Shown here: positions 44,340-55,459 of the stretch, one piece after another | Layout: the number at the start of each line of letters is the position of its first letter | Position numbering within the stretch: position 1 is the stretch's first letter | Assembly: GCA_021234155.1 (NCBI GenBank) | Contig: JAJEKV010000002.1 | Coordinates: 486,613-550,612, forward strand | Direction of reading: 5' to 3' | Length of the DNA: 64,000 nt | Source: Isoetes taiwanensis | Taxonomy: Eukaryota > Streptophyta > Lycopodiopsida > Isoetales > Isoetaceae | Translations under genes and position numbers: made by a program | The notes under the pieces: model-generated | Databases searched by the model: none | Seen by the model: only the letters and a program-made list of their open reading frames with translations | Told to the model about the DNA's origin: nothing

Positions 44340-47300
44340 TTGATTTTAAAACAGGGGAGCAGGGGGAAGATAGTCCAATTGGATGCCCAGAATTTGGAAG
44401 ATAGGACTCATCGTAATTGGGAGGCACTTGAAGGCTTCGATGTGGTTGACGTTGTCGCAGGAAGCAGGAATTCGTTAGCAATTTGCAGAGATGGTCGGGT
44501 AAATGCTAGTTCTATAAGTCAGAATGATAGTGTTCTGATGTAATCTGGTAGCATCTTGGGATGGAATCAGAGAAGCACATTGGGTCATGCAGAGACCAAA
44601 GGCGAGGAGTACCCAGTCACCAGCCAGGTTTTGTATCAACATTTTTCTGGTTGTTGGTAATCATGGACTTTGCATCTTTGGTGACTTTGGCACTATGTAG
44701 GAATGCAATATCCAAGATTGTGCAGGTAATATTCCTTTTCCTTCAAGTATGAACAGCTTTGCTTGTTTGTTCTTCGAGTTGGTATTGAGTGGTTTGATTG
44801 ACTAGGCTGCAATAGGGGGATGGCATTGCTGTGTGAAATGGTGAAAGCTATGCCTGGGTAAGTTATCATAAACAAGACTTCAGTGAACCCCCAAATCTAA
44901 AAGCATTTACACTTGCAGGAGGGAATGAGTATGGACAATGTGCAGAGGAGCCAGAACGGAAAGGGGAGGGCAAAGTATATCATCGTGATATAACAATTCC
45001 ACAAAGATGCACACCTCATCTTCGTGTCAAGCAGGTATGTGAAAAAAATAAAACACATCAAACGTCCATACCTATCATTATAACCACTGGGTCCTTCATA
45101 TATACACTAGGCAGTTACCTTTTTGGTTCGTTGGTCTGATGATAATACAAAAATTTTAGGATTAGTGGAAACGAGATTGAAGAATTTTATGGCATCAAAT
45201 GCAAGCATTCAGTGGGAGCTCCAACAAGCTTAAATGTAGTTGTGTGCTTGTTATACAATAGTCTATGAGAGAAAAAAACCATTGCGTGATGTGGGTGTGT
45301 TAAGTGCCTTGAAAAGTGTTTTCCTCACTGTTGCATCCTAGGGTTGTGGTGGTTCCAGGTATGCAGCATTCATGGTGTTACTGTAGCAAGAGGACTTTCC
45401 AGAGGCACCATAACTCTTTCAAGTATTACTGGTGGCGCCACGGGTTGCCAGCAGGTACTTTTGAGTCCTCTTATCAAGTTGCATCCATCATATTTAAAGC
45501 AGGACAGATGCGTTGCATGGCATCATAAAGGCCCTCCTGCACTGCCAAGTACGTTATCCTTGTAAAATCGAAATGGCAAAAGAGAGTAGTCCTGCTTTAC
45601 TCAGATTGTGCTGTTTGCCTTGTTTGGCCATTTTCTGGGTATCTAATGTGGTAGAGAATCTTTGAGTACTCTTACTGGCATTTTTCACCTCAGTAACACA
45701 TCCCAAAGTGAGATATGGTCTATTCTTGAGAGATCTTTCACAAACCCTGCCTGACCTTTAGCTCTTACTTGTCAGATGCCTATCAGGCGTGTACGCCAGG
45801 AATCTGTGGATTACCCCGTTTTGTACCAACTGCCTATACAGATTGAAGTTGTCCAGCACACATTTCACTTGACTGATCATGGGTTCAGGCTATTTTTAGG
45901 TGCACATTTGCTTAGTACTCTGGAACAATTCAAGCAATGACTATGTGGTACACTGCAGAAGAGTGATTTTGACATTATAGATCTTACAGAGGGACTGAAA
46001 CAAGCAGATCAGGTATTGGTACTTCACTATAGAGAAAATGGCAATATGACATGGAAAGGCATCCAAATGGTCCTGTTAGCAATGAGACTAAGACATATCC
46101 CCTCCTACAAAGGATAGGATGCGTTTTTGCTTATGAACATTTCAAACTTCCTCCAAGATTATGGTTCAACAAAAGATGAATATGTATGGAAGCAAAAGAC
46201 TGATCCTTGAGCAGCTACTAACATAAGAGGGCAATCTTTATTATTGTTAATAATGTGTGCGTAATTGTTAAAGTTTCTGAATGCAGCAAAATGAAGATAA
46301 TCAAAGATGTCTTGTGTGTCCAAAGGTTGCAGCAGGAGGGACTCATTCTGTTGTTCTCTCACAACAGAGGAAAGTACGCATTTGGACTTAGGGACGTGGC
46401 GTACCGGTGACATGTCACGTTTAAGGTGTGCGGTGGCTGGTTGCTTTATATTTTTGTCAACCATTGGGAACAGCGGCAATGTCATCTGTCGAGGTCCAAG
46501 GACTACAGTCTATTAGGATCATAGCAGTTGGTGCTTTCCACAATCTTGCCCTTGTTGAACCTGACAATATCTGGGCTTGGGGAAATAATGAGTATGGGCA
46601 ACTTGGAACTGGTGACACACAACCACGATCATCACCTGTTGCTGTTGGAGGCTTAAGTGGGCTTGTTTTGGTATCTTTTCTCGTCATGCATTTGTTTGCT
46701 TTCTACATTGCTCCTGGTGCATTGACACTTGTCATGCTTTGCATATGCACAAGGTTGATATTACGTAGGGTGGTTTAGCATTCTATGGCTTTAACAGCCC
46801 GGATGGTGGGAAGTAATCATATAATATCCATTGGTTCCTTCAGAAATCACAAAATACATGTCCATTTCCTACTACGAGCTAATTGGCCGCATGAGCGGTG
46901 CAGGTACGTGGGAAGCTATGGTTATAAAATGGTGCCATCTTGGAACCATTTAAGTAAGCCCCTTATTGCAGCTTTTCCACAGTTAGCAGAATCTATTTGG
47001 TGTTTGATTTGATATGGTACGGAGATGAAAGGCGGTTGGCATTGCTTGGAAATAAACTCACTAGCTTAAGGTGTACTGCTGTTGGTTGAATCCAAGAAGT
47101 AGTCCGCTTTCAACCGCCACAGTAACAAGGCAAGGTAAGGCAATACTCCGCCGAAAAGTTTAATATGATATGCGTTCTTTGATTTTGAAGTCTAAGTTCT
47201 ACTTGATTATTTGTACATTTACGCTCCAACATGTTATTAACTTCTCAATTTGTCACTTATTTGACTCTTTATTTCATATCCAGTGAAACCGTTTGCGTTG

Positions 47301-49590
47301 TCGTATTGTTCGGCCATGCTCTGCAATCAGTTGGCGAAACTGAATAAACTTGGCCTTGCTAAAGCATTCTTAAAATGGCCTTCATTTTGTTTGCAGCCTT
47401 TGTTGCTTAAGGGAGGTTGCAACCATGCAAGTGATTTGCTTTTTCTTCTTGTTGAGAAAAATATAAAATTTTTGCAAATAGTTTCAAGAAACCTGCAAAA
47501 GCTCATGCTTCCAGGTGCTTTGCTTAGGGGTTGGGAAAGATGATTCTGAGAACCACATGTTGTAAACAATTTAGGGTTCATGACATCAGCATAAGATGTT
47601 TCTGTAGGTTTGGCTATAGGTGATGCAAAGATCGCTTTTATGCACTTATGGAATAAAATTGTCCTCTTTCTCGCGTTGCATATTGGACGTTTTAAAGGGC
47701 ATTGTTTTTTTCCCTTCCGAGGACAGAGGAAAGATGTTTCCCTGAGAACACATCTTATTAACAATTTAGTTCCATAACTGTCGGCGCAAGATGTTTCTAG
47801 GTTTGTCCCTCAGTGAAGTGTAAAGATGTTTTGTAGGTTTGCTTATGGGAACCAGAGTGTCTCTTTTTCTCTGTGCCATTCTGTATATTGGACGTTTAAG
47901 AAGGGCATTGTTTCCCTTCTGAGTTTTTCAGGTTTGCCATTTGGAAGGAGGCATGGGTGGTTGGGCTTTGGCAGGACAAAAGTAGCAAAATGGTACCCAC
48001 AAGAATTCTGTTTCCTCAGCAGAAAGAGATACTCATTCCAGGTGTGTTTCTTGATTAACCATAGAGTAACATTAAAAAACTTTCAATCTTAATGTAGCCT
48101 TGAATCTATGTGTTTCTGGTGAGCTTCTTTGGTCACTGGGTTTGTTGCATGGAACACTCCTTCGTGGGTTTATGAAAGTGAAATCGAGGAACCTATATCG
48201 GCTGTTCAAGAATATGGATGAGACATATGGGAAAATATATGGAAACCAAGTTGACTTCTTTTTGTTAGTGATCGGGGACGCTTTTGAGTTTTGGCCTCCT
48301 CATGTAGTAGCATAAATCCAGTCACTGTCAAAATCAGGGCTGAATGCATGCCATTGAGGAGCTGCCGCGAAAACTAATAATCGACGACCAATAGGAAATG
48401 GAAGAAAGAATTGTGGCAATAATAGCCAAAATCTTGACTTTTGTTTGGGGTTGTGAAATGAAGCTGATGATGTAATAAGAGGAAAACAAAGTTGATATAT
48501 TTCTTCTTTTTAGTAGATCTGCCATGTATCTCGAATCAAAATGCAGAAGTATGGCAAAGTAAACTTCAAAGACATGTTTCGAGAATGGCTAATGGCACCT
48601 AGAAGGAATGGCATCACAGTTGCAAGAAAGAAATACTACGGTTATGCTGCATGAGTCTAGAGCAGGAAATAAAAGCGTTTCTGTTAAAATCATACTGGAA
48701 TCATTTAGCCGGACCAAAAGAGGTCAGAGCTCCAATTTACCAAGAAGCAGCATCTATAGTATATATTCTTTCTCGTCGTTAGAAGGTTATAGTAGTAAGT
48801 TGTGGTTAGTCTTTAGAATATTTTGAGATTCTGGCGCAGCCATGCGAGAGACATTATTAAAGGGTGGGGCTATAGTGCATTCAGGACGATGTGTACCCAA
48901 ATTCATGAAATCTAGGAGTCTCTTCACATGCTTTGTTAAAAGGACTGTCTTTCCATCGTTGTGAAAATTAGATATAGTTGCTGCTTATGGAGATGAAAAA
49001 AAACATAGACACACCATTTCTGGAATAGGTCAAAATCATTCCATTAACATCTCTTTAGGGTCATCAAAGTATTTAGCAGTGCCTCACAGTTCCTGCTCTA
49101 GGCAAAAAATACTCTTGCTGAATCTGCCATAGCTGTTTTCATTTCAGCAATTAAACAAATAAACCATTCAAATCATAATTCTTTGGCATGGTTTGTCAGC
49201 CGCTGTGAATCTCAAAAAGTGTATCAACTTCGTTCTCTGAAGGATCAAATTACTGATTAGAGTAATAGAGTTTGTGATGACATCTATTTTAAGTAAACGC
49301 CATACCATTTTTCATCCCTTATTGTTTCTTAGCATGAATCCCGAGAACAACATGTACGTTTTTCCGGGAACCTGTGGGAGAGGGACTCACTCGGTGTTTG
49401 ACCGGGATGGTGTTCCATAGCAAGGTGTCTTCTGGGAAGTCAGTTTCTTATATTTGAAGGCTTATCTAAAGGGATTTTAATCTGTTTTGTGGTTTAGTTT
49501 GGAAAGGGGACCGTACAGGTGTCTTGGTTATGGCCGATCAGTCACTACTGGCCCGGCCGCCCAGAAGTGCCTGTCCTTTCACAAGCACAG
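44340..49590 (+). CDS. RCC1-repeat protein gene (UVR8-like / At5g16040 family), multi-exon
   Basis: About ten exons in order encode the repeats of a seven-bladed RCC1 propeller. The peptides resemble, blade by blade, the plant RCC1-family protein typified by Arabidopsis At5g16040: SRNSLAIC, GWNQRSTLGH, IGGWHC, GGNEYGQC, VAAGGTHSVVL, VGAFHNLALVEPDN, AWGNNEYGQLGTGDTQPRS, DKSSKMVPQ and a final GYGRSVTTG. Several exon edges have proper GT and AG sites. Large introns lie at 45035-46300, about 46840-47931 and 48042-49340. The start codon and the last blade strand were not located; a weak candidate for the end is near 49925-49955. Most exons contain 1-2 base indels, which I take to be sequence errors, because splice sites and codon patterns are otherwise kept. 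The family is related to chromatin and UV-B signalling factors, but the exact function of this protein cannot be read from sequence. Confidence 0.85.
44345..44499 (+). CDS. RCC1 gene exon 1 (first blade)
   Basis: Encodes NLEDRTHRNW, then ALEGFDVVDVVAGSRNSLA and ICRDG, in one frame from about 44380. The preceding GEDGQLG-type turn is visible in shifted frame at 44362-44380. A GT donor (gtaaat) follows at 44499. The same exon is present, and cut, at 23150-23284. Confidence 0.8.
44553..44628 (+). CDS. RCC1 gene exon 2
   Basis: tcttgggatggaatcagaga reads as SWGWNQRS with one missing base, followed by TLGHAETKGEEYP, and ends at cagccag before a gtttt donor near 44629. The intron before it would be only about 50 bases, short for a plant, so bases may be missing from the sequence. 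Confidence 0.7.
44685..44725 (+). CDS. RCC1 gene exon 3 (small)
   Basis: Encodes RNAISKIVQ and ends before gtaata. It corresponds to the strand that leads into the IGGWHC blade. The left edge is uncertain. Confidence 0.55.
44806..44857 (+). CDS. RCC1 gene exon 4
   Basis: gctgcaataggggg-atggcattgctgtg encodes AAIGGWHCCV with a small indel, and SYAWG-like sequence follows. The donor is a consensus gtaagt at 44858. Confidence 0.75.
44919..45034 (+). CDS. RCC1 gene exon 5
   Basis: The acceptor ttgcag ends at 44918. The exon encodes GGNEYGQCAEEPERKGEGK, then RDITIPQRCTPHLRVKQ in one open frame, and stops at a consensus gtatgt donor. This is the cleanest exon of the gene. Confidence 0.88.
46317..46425 (+). 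CDS. RCC1 gene exon 6
   Basis: After a ccaaag acceptor, gttgcagcaggagggactca encodes VAAGGTHSVVLSQQRKVRIW, then a WG-containing turn with a frame slip near 46390. The right edge is uncertain. Confidence 0.8.
46475..46672 (+). CDS. RCC1 gene exon 7
   Basis: A single open frame encodes SSVEVQGLQSIRIIAVGAFH, then NLALVEPDNIWAWGNNEYGQ and LGTGDTQPRSSP. This blade is the most strongly diagnostic part of the gene. The donor is probably gtatct at about 46671. Confidence 0.9.
46752..46835 (+). CDS. RCC1 gene exon 8
   Basis: Encodes VDI, then a GGWHSMALT-type strand with two bases missing (ggtggttt-agcattctatggctttaaca). The rest of the exon is hard to follow. Confidence 0.6.
47932..48041 (+). CDS. 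RCC1 gene exon 9
   Basis: A clear acceptor (tttttcag) ends at 47931 and a donor (gtgtgt) starts at 48042. Between them, a G-R-H-G-x-L-G-F-G pattern is followed across a frame slip by DKSSKMVP, both typical of blade six in the family. Confidence 0.75.
49350..49430 (+). CDS. RCC1 gene exon 10
   Basis: cctgtgggagagggactcac encodes a SCGGTHSV strand with an extra base or two, followed by TRDG. The edges were not determined. Confidence 0.65.
49495..49590 (+). CDS. RCC1 gene exon 11 (late blade)
   Basis: ggaaaggggaccg begins a GKGDxGxLGYGRSVTTG pattern with a small insertion at 49514-49517. This is the last part of the gene that can be followed with confidence. Confidence 0.7.
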
Positions 49591-50559
49591 TTGCTGGAAG
49601 TGATGCCGATATGGCCTGAAACTCTGAGAATAGTTTGTGAAACAGACTGCTTATGGGGCGGCATACGATTTTGCCATTGCAGAATATTTTGATGATTTAG
49701 GACATTTGAAAAAGAAACGCCATTTAGATTTTCTCTCCTTAAAATGCTTCCCACAACTTTTTCTTTGGTTCCTAGAATTTATAGTTATAATACCCGCGAG
49801 CTATCTTTTTTGAATAGCAATGGATATAAGAGCATTTGGATATTTGAATGCCCCATGCTGTACCTTTCGAGCATCATGAGTTGTAAGTGTCAAAGTGTGA
49901 GTTTTGACACAAATTAGGTATTTGGGGTGGCATGGAATTGAGTGGTTGGATCCCAAAGAAAACAAAGCAATTTGGTCTTAGTGAAGAATGCCGGTGAGTT
50001 GGTTTCTTTAGGTTGGCTGCGCTATTATCATGATTTCTCTAGTTATGAATTTACTCTCTTCATTCACTTGGTCCACTGCCGGGATGGCGTTCTTACATGG
50101 TGTTGTGATTCACTCTGGAACTTTACCTCTGAAATGGATGAGCACTTGTGAGTATCTTTGTGATGAGTTATATAAAAGGCTAACATAGATAAACGACTTC
50201 TATAAGAGACCACGTAATAATAGTTAATTGAGGCCAAAGTTTACGATATGGGATAATAGTGGGGAATTGTAGCCAACAATCTAGCATTCATGCATAAGTA
50301 AAAGCGACAACGTTTAATTTGAGCAACTCTTTTTGAAATTGGTAATTCAAGAAGATTTGTTCCCGATGAATGTCAGATGGCGAGGACAAGGGATTTTTTG
50401 TCACTTCACTTGAGCCATTTATGGAAATATATTGTAAGTGTCTGGAAAAAAAAAGGTCATTTTGAGCCGAGCGAACTTTTTATAAGGCAGAATTAGAGAA
50501 TAAGAGCCAAAGGATTCGGGCTAAATAAAAAGTTCTCTTTGCATGTTAAAATGTTTTGG
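49591..50559. other. Probable 3' part of the RCC1 gene or intergenic
   Basis: No clear exon. ggcatggaattgagtgg at 49930-49946 faintly resembles the HTLAIVEW end of the family's last blade with bases missing. Otherwise AT-rich, with no repeat partner in the window. Confidence 0.25.
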
Positions 50560-50689
50560 GTTGCATTGAGTTGATATGCAGCATTTCGGCAGGAATATTA
50601 TCGCATTCAGACAAACTGCCAAGTACCCCACAGAAAAGAGGCACATGCGGATGCACTATATTAATGATATGGAAAAGGGTGATACAAAG

Positions 50690-50765
50690 TTCATGCAGCC
50701 AGGAAATAAATAGAGAGTGTAATTTTGTAGCTGACGAATTGAGTCAAAGCCATTGGAAACATTGC
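50690..50765 (+). other. Possible RNase H-like fragment
   Basis: A 24-residue open stretch includes EINRECNFVADELSQSH, which resembles the REGNxVAD-L motif at the end of plant LINE-type RNase H domains. It is short, and there is no reverse transcriptase nearby, so this is tentative. Confidence 0.2.
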
Positions 50766-50842
50766 AGGACCCGATGCTTTCGGTTACCACAGGCAATCCA
50801 GCGATAGAATTTATACCAACATCGAGGAGTATAAATTTATAC

Positions 50843-50989
50843 CTTGCTTGGTGGCTCATCCGGGTCAGGCAGGCTCTGTCCCTCTTCATCCTTCTTCTTT
50901 CGAGGCGGCCTTGGGCCAGGAGACTCATGTTTACCTTGTGAAACATTTCGAGGTTTCCACCGGCGTTCTCCTTCCTCTTGGACGAGATT
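50843..50989 (-). CDS. Candidate exon of an unrecognised protein
   Basis: 49 open codons on the minus strand with a low-complexity, charged character: WKPRNVSQGKHESPG, then PRPPRKKKDEEGQ and PDPDEPPSK. It is followed at once by gtataa, a possible splice donor. The composition is typical of a disordered nuclear-protein segment. A longer competing frame on the same strand (50656-51072) looks less protein-like. The family is unknown. Confidence 0.3.
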
Positions 50990-51714
50990 AAACATAAAAG
51001 CGAACCTAAATCATCGCTCGCATGATGGGGTTGGCCTCCGTAAATGCGCTGGCATCGGTGCTCGCCCAGCACCTAGTTGCTTGTTTAAAGCTGGGAAGAA
51101 CTCACAAAGGCTTGTTCCGGTTCTTATAGAAACTTATCTTATAATATATCATAAGGCACTGTTTACCCTGGCGGTGCAGGTATTTAATGGGTATCCGGTC
51201 AGAAAGTACATCAAGGACGGGTGCTGGAATTCCGTATCATCTGTTTGGATTTGATGCCTGGTTTTGGTGGCTACAGCTGCCAGTATGAGGATCATAACTT
51301 TGGCAGCGAGCTAAAAATTGCAAGGAGGTGATTTCTCTTCTTGTGTATTAAAGTGGACCATGGTTTTCTTGGTGTCGGTAGCTATAATACCCAATATATG
51401 GAAGTGCTTTCGAGCGGCTTCTCAACCTAGGATCTCCACCATGTCCACTTCGTTTGTCTTCAGCACGGAAAGGCGGTTGAAAGCAAAGGCGGGTATGATT
51501 ACGAAACCAGACTTTACGGATACAATTCCCAAACTAGCATTCACTTGGCGAGCTATCCTAAATTGCGGGCCTGGTTTACAAGTCGGAGTGGAAAACAATA
51601 TTAATACGCCCGGTGGGGAGACAATGTCATAACTTCTTCGGGCCATCAGAGATTCGAACTTACAGAAGTGTGAGAAGGCCTCATCATCAAAGATTGCCCT
51701 TTATCTTAAACACA

Positions 51715-51960
51715 TAAGGTATGTAAACTGATGCCACGAGGAGTAAAGGTTTTGGCAGGCAGGCACAATGTATTTTTCACCTTGTACAAACAATCTTGTC
51801 AAAGGTTGGCAAATCTTTCGTTTAAATGCCTCGAGCTTAGCGCGTTGTTTCCTTGTTTGCTGGCTTGGGTTTGTGCCTTTCTTCTTTTGCTCACAGACTT
51901 TGTTTAAAAATCTCTGCAGTAGTCCTTAACCCAACCACCTGGAGTTATTTGCATGTTCTC
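51715..51960 (-). CDS. Candidate coding stretch of an unrecognised protein
   Basis: An open minus-strand frame from 51913 gives RFLNKVCEQKKKG, then SQQTRKQRAKLEAFKRKICQ and PLTRLFVQGEKYIVPACQNL. In the next frame upstream, PGGWVKDYCRDF joins it with a one-base slip. The alternation of charged and hydrophobic residues looks coding. It may belong with 50843-50989 and 52021-52471 to one decayed transposon or host gene. Confidence 0.3.
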
Positions 51961-52150
51961 CTATAATCTTTTGTCGGATGCACTTCTGGAAGTAAAGAAG
52001 CTATACTCCCTCCCACACCTCTAAGATTTGATTTGCTTCTGAGGGTTGGGTAGCGGTGACAATGTCTTTTGGTACGTAGGATGAGGCACCATTACTCATG
52101 CTTGGAAGAATGGCAAATCTCGAGCAGCTTGGTGGCTGTGACTCATTTCA

Positions 52151-52471
52151 TCAAGTGACTCTTGCAGCAGCCTTCCTCTGTGATACAATTGGCTGCGCAA
52201 ATCCACGAGGTTGGGGTCGTTCACAGCATATGCGTTTGGCTTGGTGACGTAACTTGGCGGTCTTTGCCTTGTTTGTTTTGGGTTTCATGCTGCTACGGGG
52301 ATAGCCATTTACCATCACTTTAATATCACTTAAAATCTTAAAAACATTAAGTGATACTAATTGTGATACGCATGTATGGTGACGCAAAAGAAGTGATGAC
52401 CGTGTCGCCTTCGTGATATCCTCCGCCATCTCGTCAAGTGCGATGGGCCATTGTGTGCAATGGCTACTCAT
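52151..52471 (-). CDS. Unrecognised 106-codon frame
   Basis: Opens at ATG and ends with a basic half (PKTNKAKTAKLRHQAKR, RGFAQPIVSQRK). No domain is recognised. The following minus-strand segment (52140-52035) reads MSNGASSYVPKDIVTATQPS in another frame. It could be the 5' part of the candidate gene described at 51715-51960. Confidence 0.25.
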   Translation of the reverse strand: MSSHCTQWPIALDEMAEDITKATRSSLLLRHHTCVSQLVSLNVFKILSDIKVMVNGYPRSSMKPKTNKAKTAKLRHQAKRICCERPQPRGFAQPIVSQRKAAARVT

Positions 52472-52760
52472 CCATGTGTCTCACGGTACCATCCGCGTAT
52501 CAATTATTTCTCTAATTGTAAACATGATAATATAAGTGTTATTACTTGGTAACCGGTTATAGCATCTGCGCCAGCTCCGCGGTATATGCGCCATCTTTGT
52601 CAATAATTATATCATGACTAATGAATGGTGCTATATGTGTTGCTAATTACATCATGGATAATATCACAACTTACATCACTTTTACTATCAACAGTTATTC
52701 TAAATGTGATAATGATGTTACAAATGGTTACTTATGACAATTACTAATTATGTGTAAGTA
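52310..52760. repeat. Stretch crowded with GTGAT/ATCAC words
   Basis: The five-base word gtgat or its complement atcac, with close variants such as tcatgac and gttac, recurs many times in both orientations. A perfect 10-base inverted repeat (tatcacttaa / ttaagtgata, 13-base loop) sits at 52324-52356. Such clustered short words are seen in the subterminal regions of CACTA-type transposons, where transposase binds, but no CACTA end was found. Confidence 0.4.
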
Positions 52761-54171
52761 CCACTTTGGAGCTATTATTGCCATTATCTAGTCTCAGGAA
52801 TTCTTACCTATATAGGTTAATGCGTGGTCATATATATACGATGTATCCCATCAATAACGTTGAAGTCAATAATGTAAGGTAAGGCTATGTGTTTCGTTTG
52901 TGCCGTACAAGAGCATTGAGGCATGAATATGCTTTTAGGCGAAGACCTTGTAGAATTTCATATTCGAATATTTGGATCCACAAGTAGCAGGGTTTGGAAT
53001 CCGGTAAGGAATTGCCCAAATCAGTCTATTGCCAGGAGCAAGTAGATTCGTTTCTTATCCATATTAACATTTGAGGAATTAGATTTATAACGTAGCGCTC
53101 ATTCCATATATCAAATCAGCGCAACAAGGGCTCTTGTACAGTGCGGCTTGCAATCAAAGTGTGAGTGCGTATCAATGGAGTATTGTTTTGCTAGTCACAT
53201 TAGATCTACGGCTAAAAGGATGGATTTATCGAGCTTGCAGCTGTTTTCTCCATATTTCCGCGCGGTGCCCACGATGGAATAAAAGAATGGGGCTCGGTCG
53301 TTTTTACGTCGCTAACGGCTCAAAGTTAGCAGGGCCCAGCACATTAGGCTGTTGTCCGTTACTGATTGGCCAGCCTCGAAACAAGAAGAGAATGATTCTA
53401 TATCACGTGGAAAAAGCGTTTAGAACTAAGGCTTTATCCAAACTCAAATTTGGTGAGGGCGGGCGCAAGATGCTTCAGCGATATTAGCGGATACCCGCAG
53501 GAGAAACTATAAACATCTAAACTAAAGGATCGAGACGAAAGCAAATCAGACTGGAATTGAGATTCAAAGATGTAGTCGGTATTCTTTACTAGAGAATATT
53601 AGTATTAATTACTTGAGCGAAAATAATAAATTACACATATTTGATCACATTGTGGCATAAGTAGAGCATGTTGAAAAGATTAGCTTCGAAAATGTAAATT
53701 TGATCCTTTAGAGGGGTTGCTATCATTCATGACTCAAGAATAACAATACATTGAGATGAATTAACATGTCAAAATTGTAATGCAGACCTTGAAAACCATT
53801 AATACAATGTAAAACTCACTCGTCTCATCATGTTCAATTTGCAATAGTTTTACGCCCTAAACAAACATGCAATGGAACACGTCACAACCTTAGAGGAATT
53901 ATAATTTTGAAAGGAAAATAATCAACTCATTGCATTAGGCCAAGTTTGTATTCATTGGTAGCAGAATTTACCCAAGAGTATAATAAGTTAGGAAATAATG
54001 GATTTACTTGATATATTACATGTGCCAATAGATGACATAATTTACATATGTATTTACTTGTTTGTATCTTTTTTTTAGCTCGAAAGTTCCCCACATATTG
54101 CCCCATTGCCAACAACCAACACATAACTACCGACAGCAATTAATTAAGCACGGCTACCGCTAAGGGTCAGA
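52761..54171. other. AT-rich intergenic stretch, no gene seen
   Basis: No recognisable motif. ORFs at 53134-53487 (plus) and 53927-54139 (minus) match nothing I know. Confidence 0.4.
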
Positions 54172-54489
54172 CACATTTTAAATTAAAATCCCTTAAGCCC
54201 CTTGCATATTCACCACGGAGGCAGGAAACATTGGGTAAAGCATTTACCACCTGGTTGTAATCTGCCGATGCGTAAAGTTCCTCGTTTGGCGGTGCTGCAA
54301 GTATTACAAAATTTGTTATCTTGTACCTTGAGATTTGCACAATACTATAAGATTTCAAGCCACTACATGGTGTTGATTTTTGTCGTGCAATATAATTATA
54401 AGGGCTCTCTCTCTCTCCTTTGCCCTCGTCACCCAATTAATGAATACACCCAAACCAAAGGGGGTTTGGGGGATTACAATTTAAATGTG
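54172..54489. mobile_element. Compact 318-bp inverted-repeat (MITE-like) element
   Basis: Begins cacattttaaattaaaatcc and ends with the reverse complement (ggattacaatttaaatgtg). The inverted repeats extend about 50 bases and include the ccccttgcatattcac and atacacccaaaccaaag blocks shared with the elements at 2370, 5160, 8090, 17345, 20210 and 38500. This is the smallest complete member in the window and gives the best view of the family's ends. A (ct)n run lies at 54402-54418. No target duplication could be read. Confidence 0.65.
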
Positions 54490-55459
54490 GACCCAATGGT
54501 TGTGTTGAGTATCGATATTTATCTAAAACTCCTATGATCTTCTTTCTAAGCCACGCGAAATAATCATTATTTGCAACAATGTATAGCGATCTAACTCCAC
54601 GCAACTATAGCGTAAATGTAGAAACATGGAATTAAAAGAGGGAATATTTTGTTATACAGTAGCTGAGAACACCTTGGACAACCCAGAAACAGCGTGGCAA
54701 TGTGATCTGCGTGTACATACAAGAACTTTCGAGTAACATCAAACCAATAAACCCATTCGATCATTGGTAGATAAATGACTCAATTTATAGTGCTTTAGTA
54801 GAGTAAGAATGGGCATCCGATATATAGAGGCTACATTGTGCAAAGGCCAATATAAAGCACGTTACAGCCGAGGTGGTAGTTGGTGTAAAACTGAAATTGC
54901 GTTCCGACAACCAACAAAGCTTCAAGTTTTAGAGCTCAAATTAAAACATTTTGCCATTCTATGCCACAATGACAGGTGTTTGTGAAGTATGCTCTTGCGA
55001 AAGAGTTATCTTGTTGCTAAATTTTGTTCATGGCGGAGTCATGAAGCTGAATAGGTCTTTCACGGTTCTAGTTCATTGCTAAAATCACCAAGCTGCAATC
55101 AATGCTTCTACTCTGCATTCTGAGAAGCAATGGAGTTATGCTTACTGGCAATTAGGGTTTATGGCTGCAATAATTATGGAGAAAGGAAAGCAGCAAGCTT
55201 TTTACAAGATAATATCAACGAAAGGAAAAAAAAAGGAAGATAAACTCACGATAAAGCTAAGCTAACCTAGTGAATGATAGCCCGGGCACAAAGGGGGCGC
55301 AATTGAGTTCCCATGGAGTTCTTTTGGTGTCGCATTTGTTAGGGGCGCAAATGCCTCTGGGTGGTGACGATGAGTAAGGCCGGGTTGGGTATTGCAGGAG
55401 TTCAAAACCCACTAGCACCACATCGAGATTGGGAGGCGATGGAGTGGAATTAGTCCACC
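54490..55459. other. Intergenic stretch, no gene seen
   Basis: No repeat partner in the window and no recognised motif. A GC-rich segment at 55265-55440 (cccgggcacaaagggggcgc and ggtgacgatgag) directly precedes the tandem array. Confidence 0.4.
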
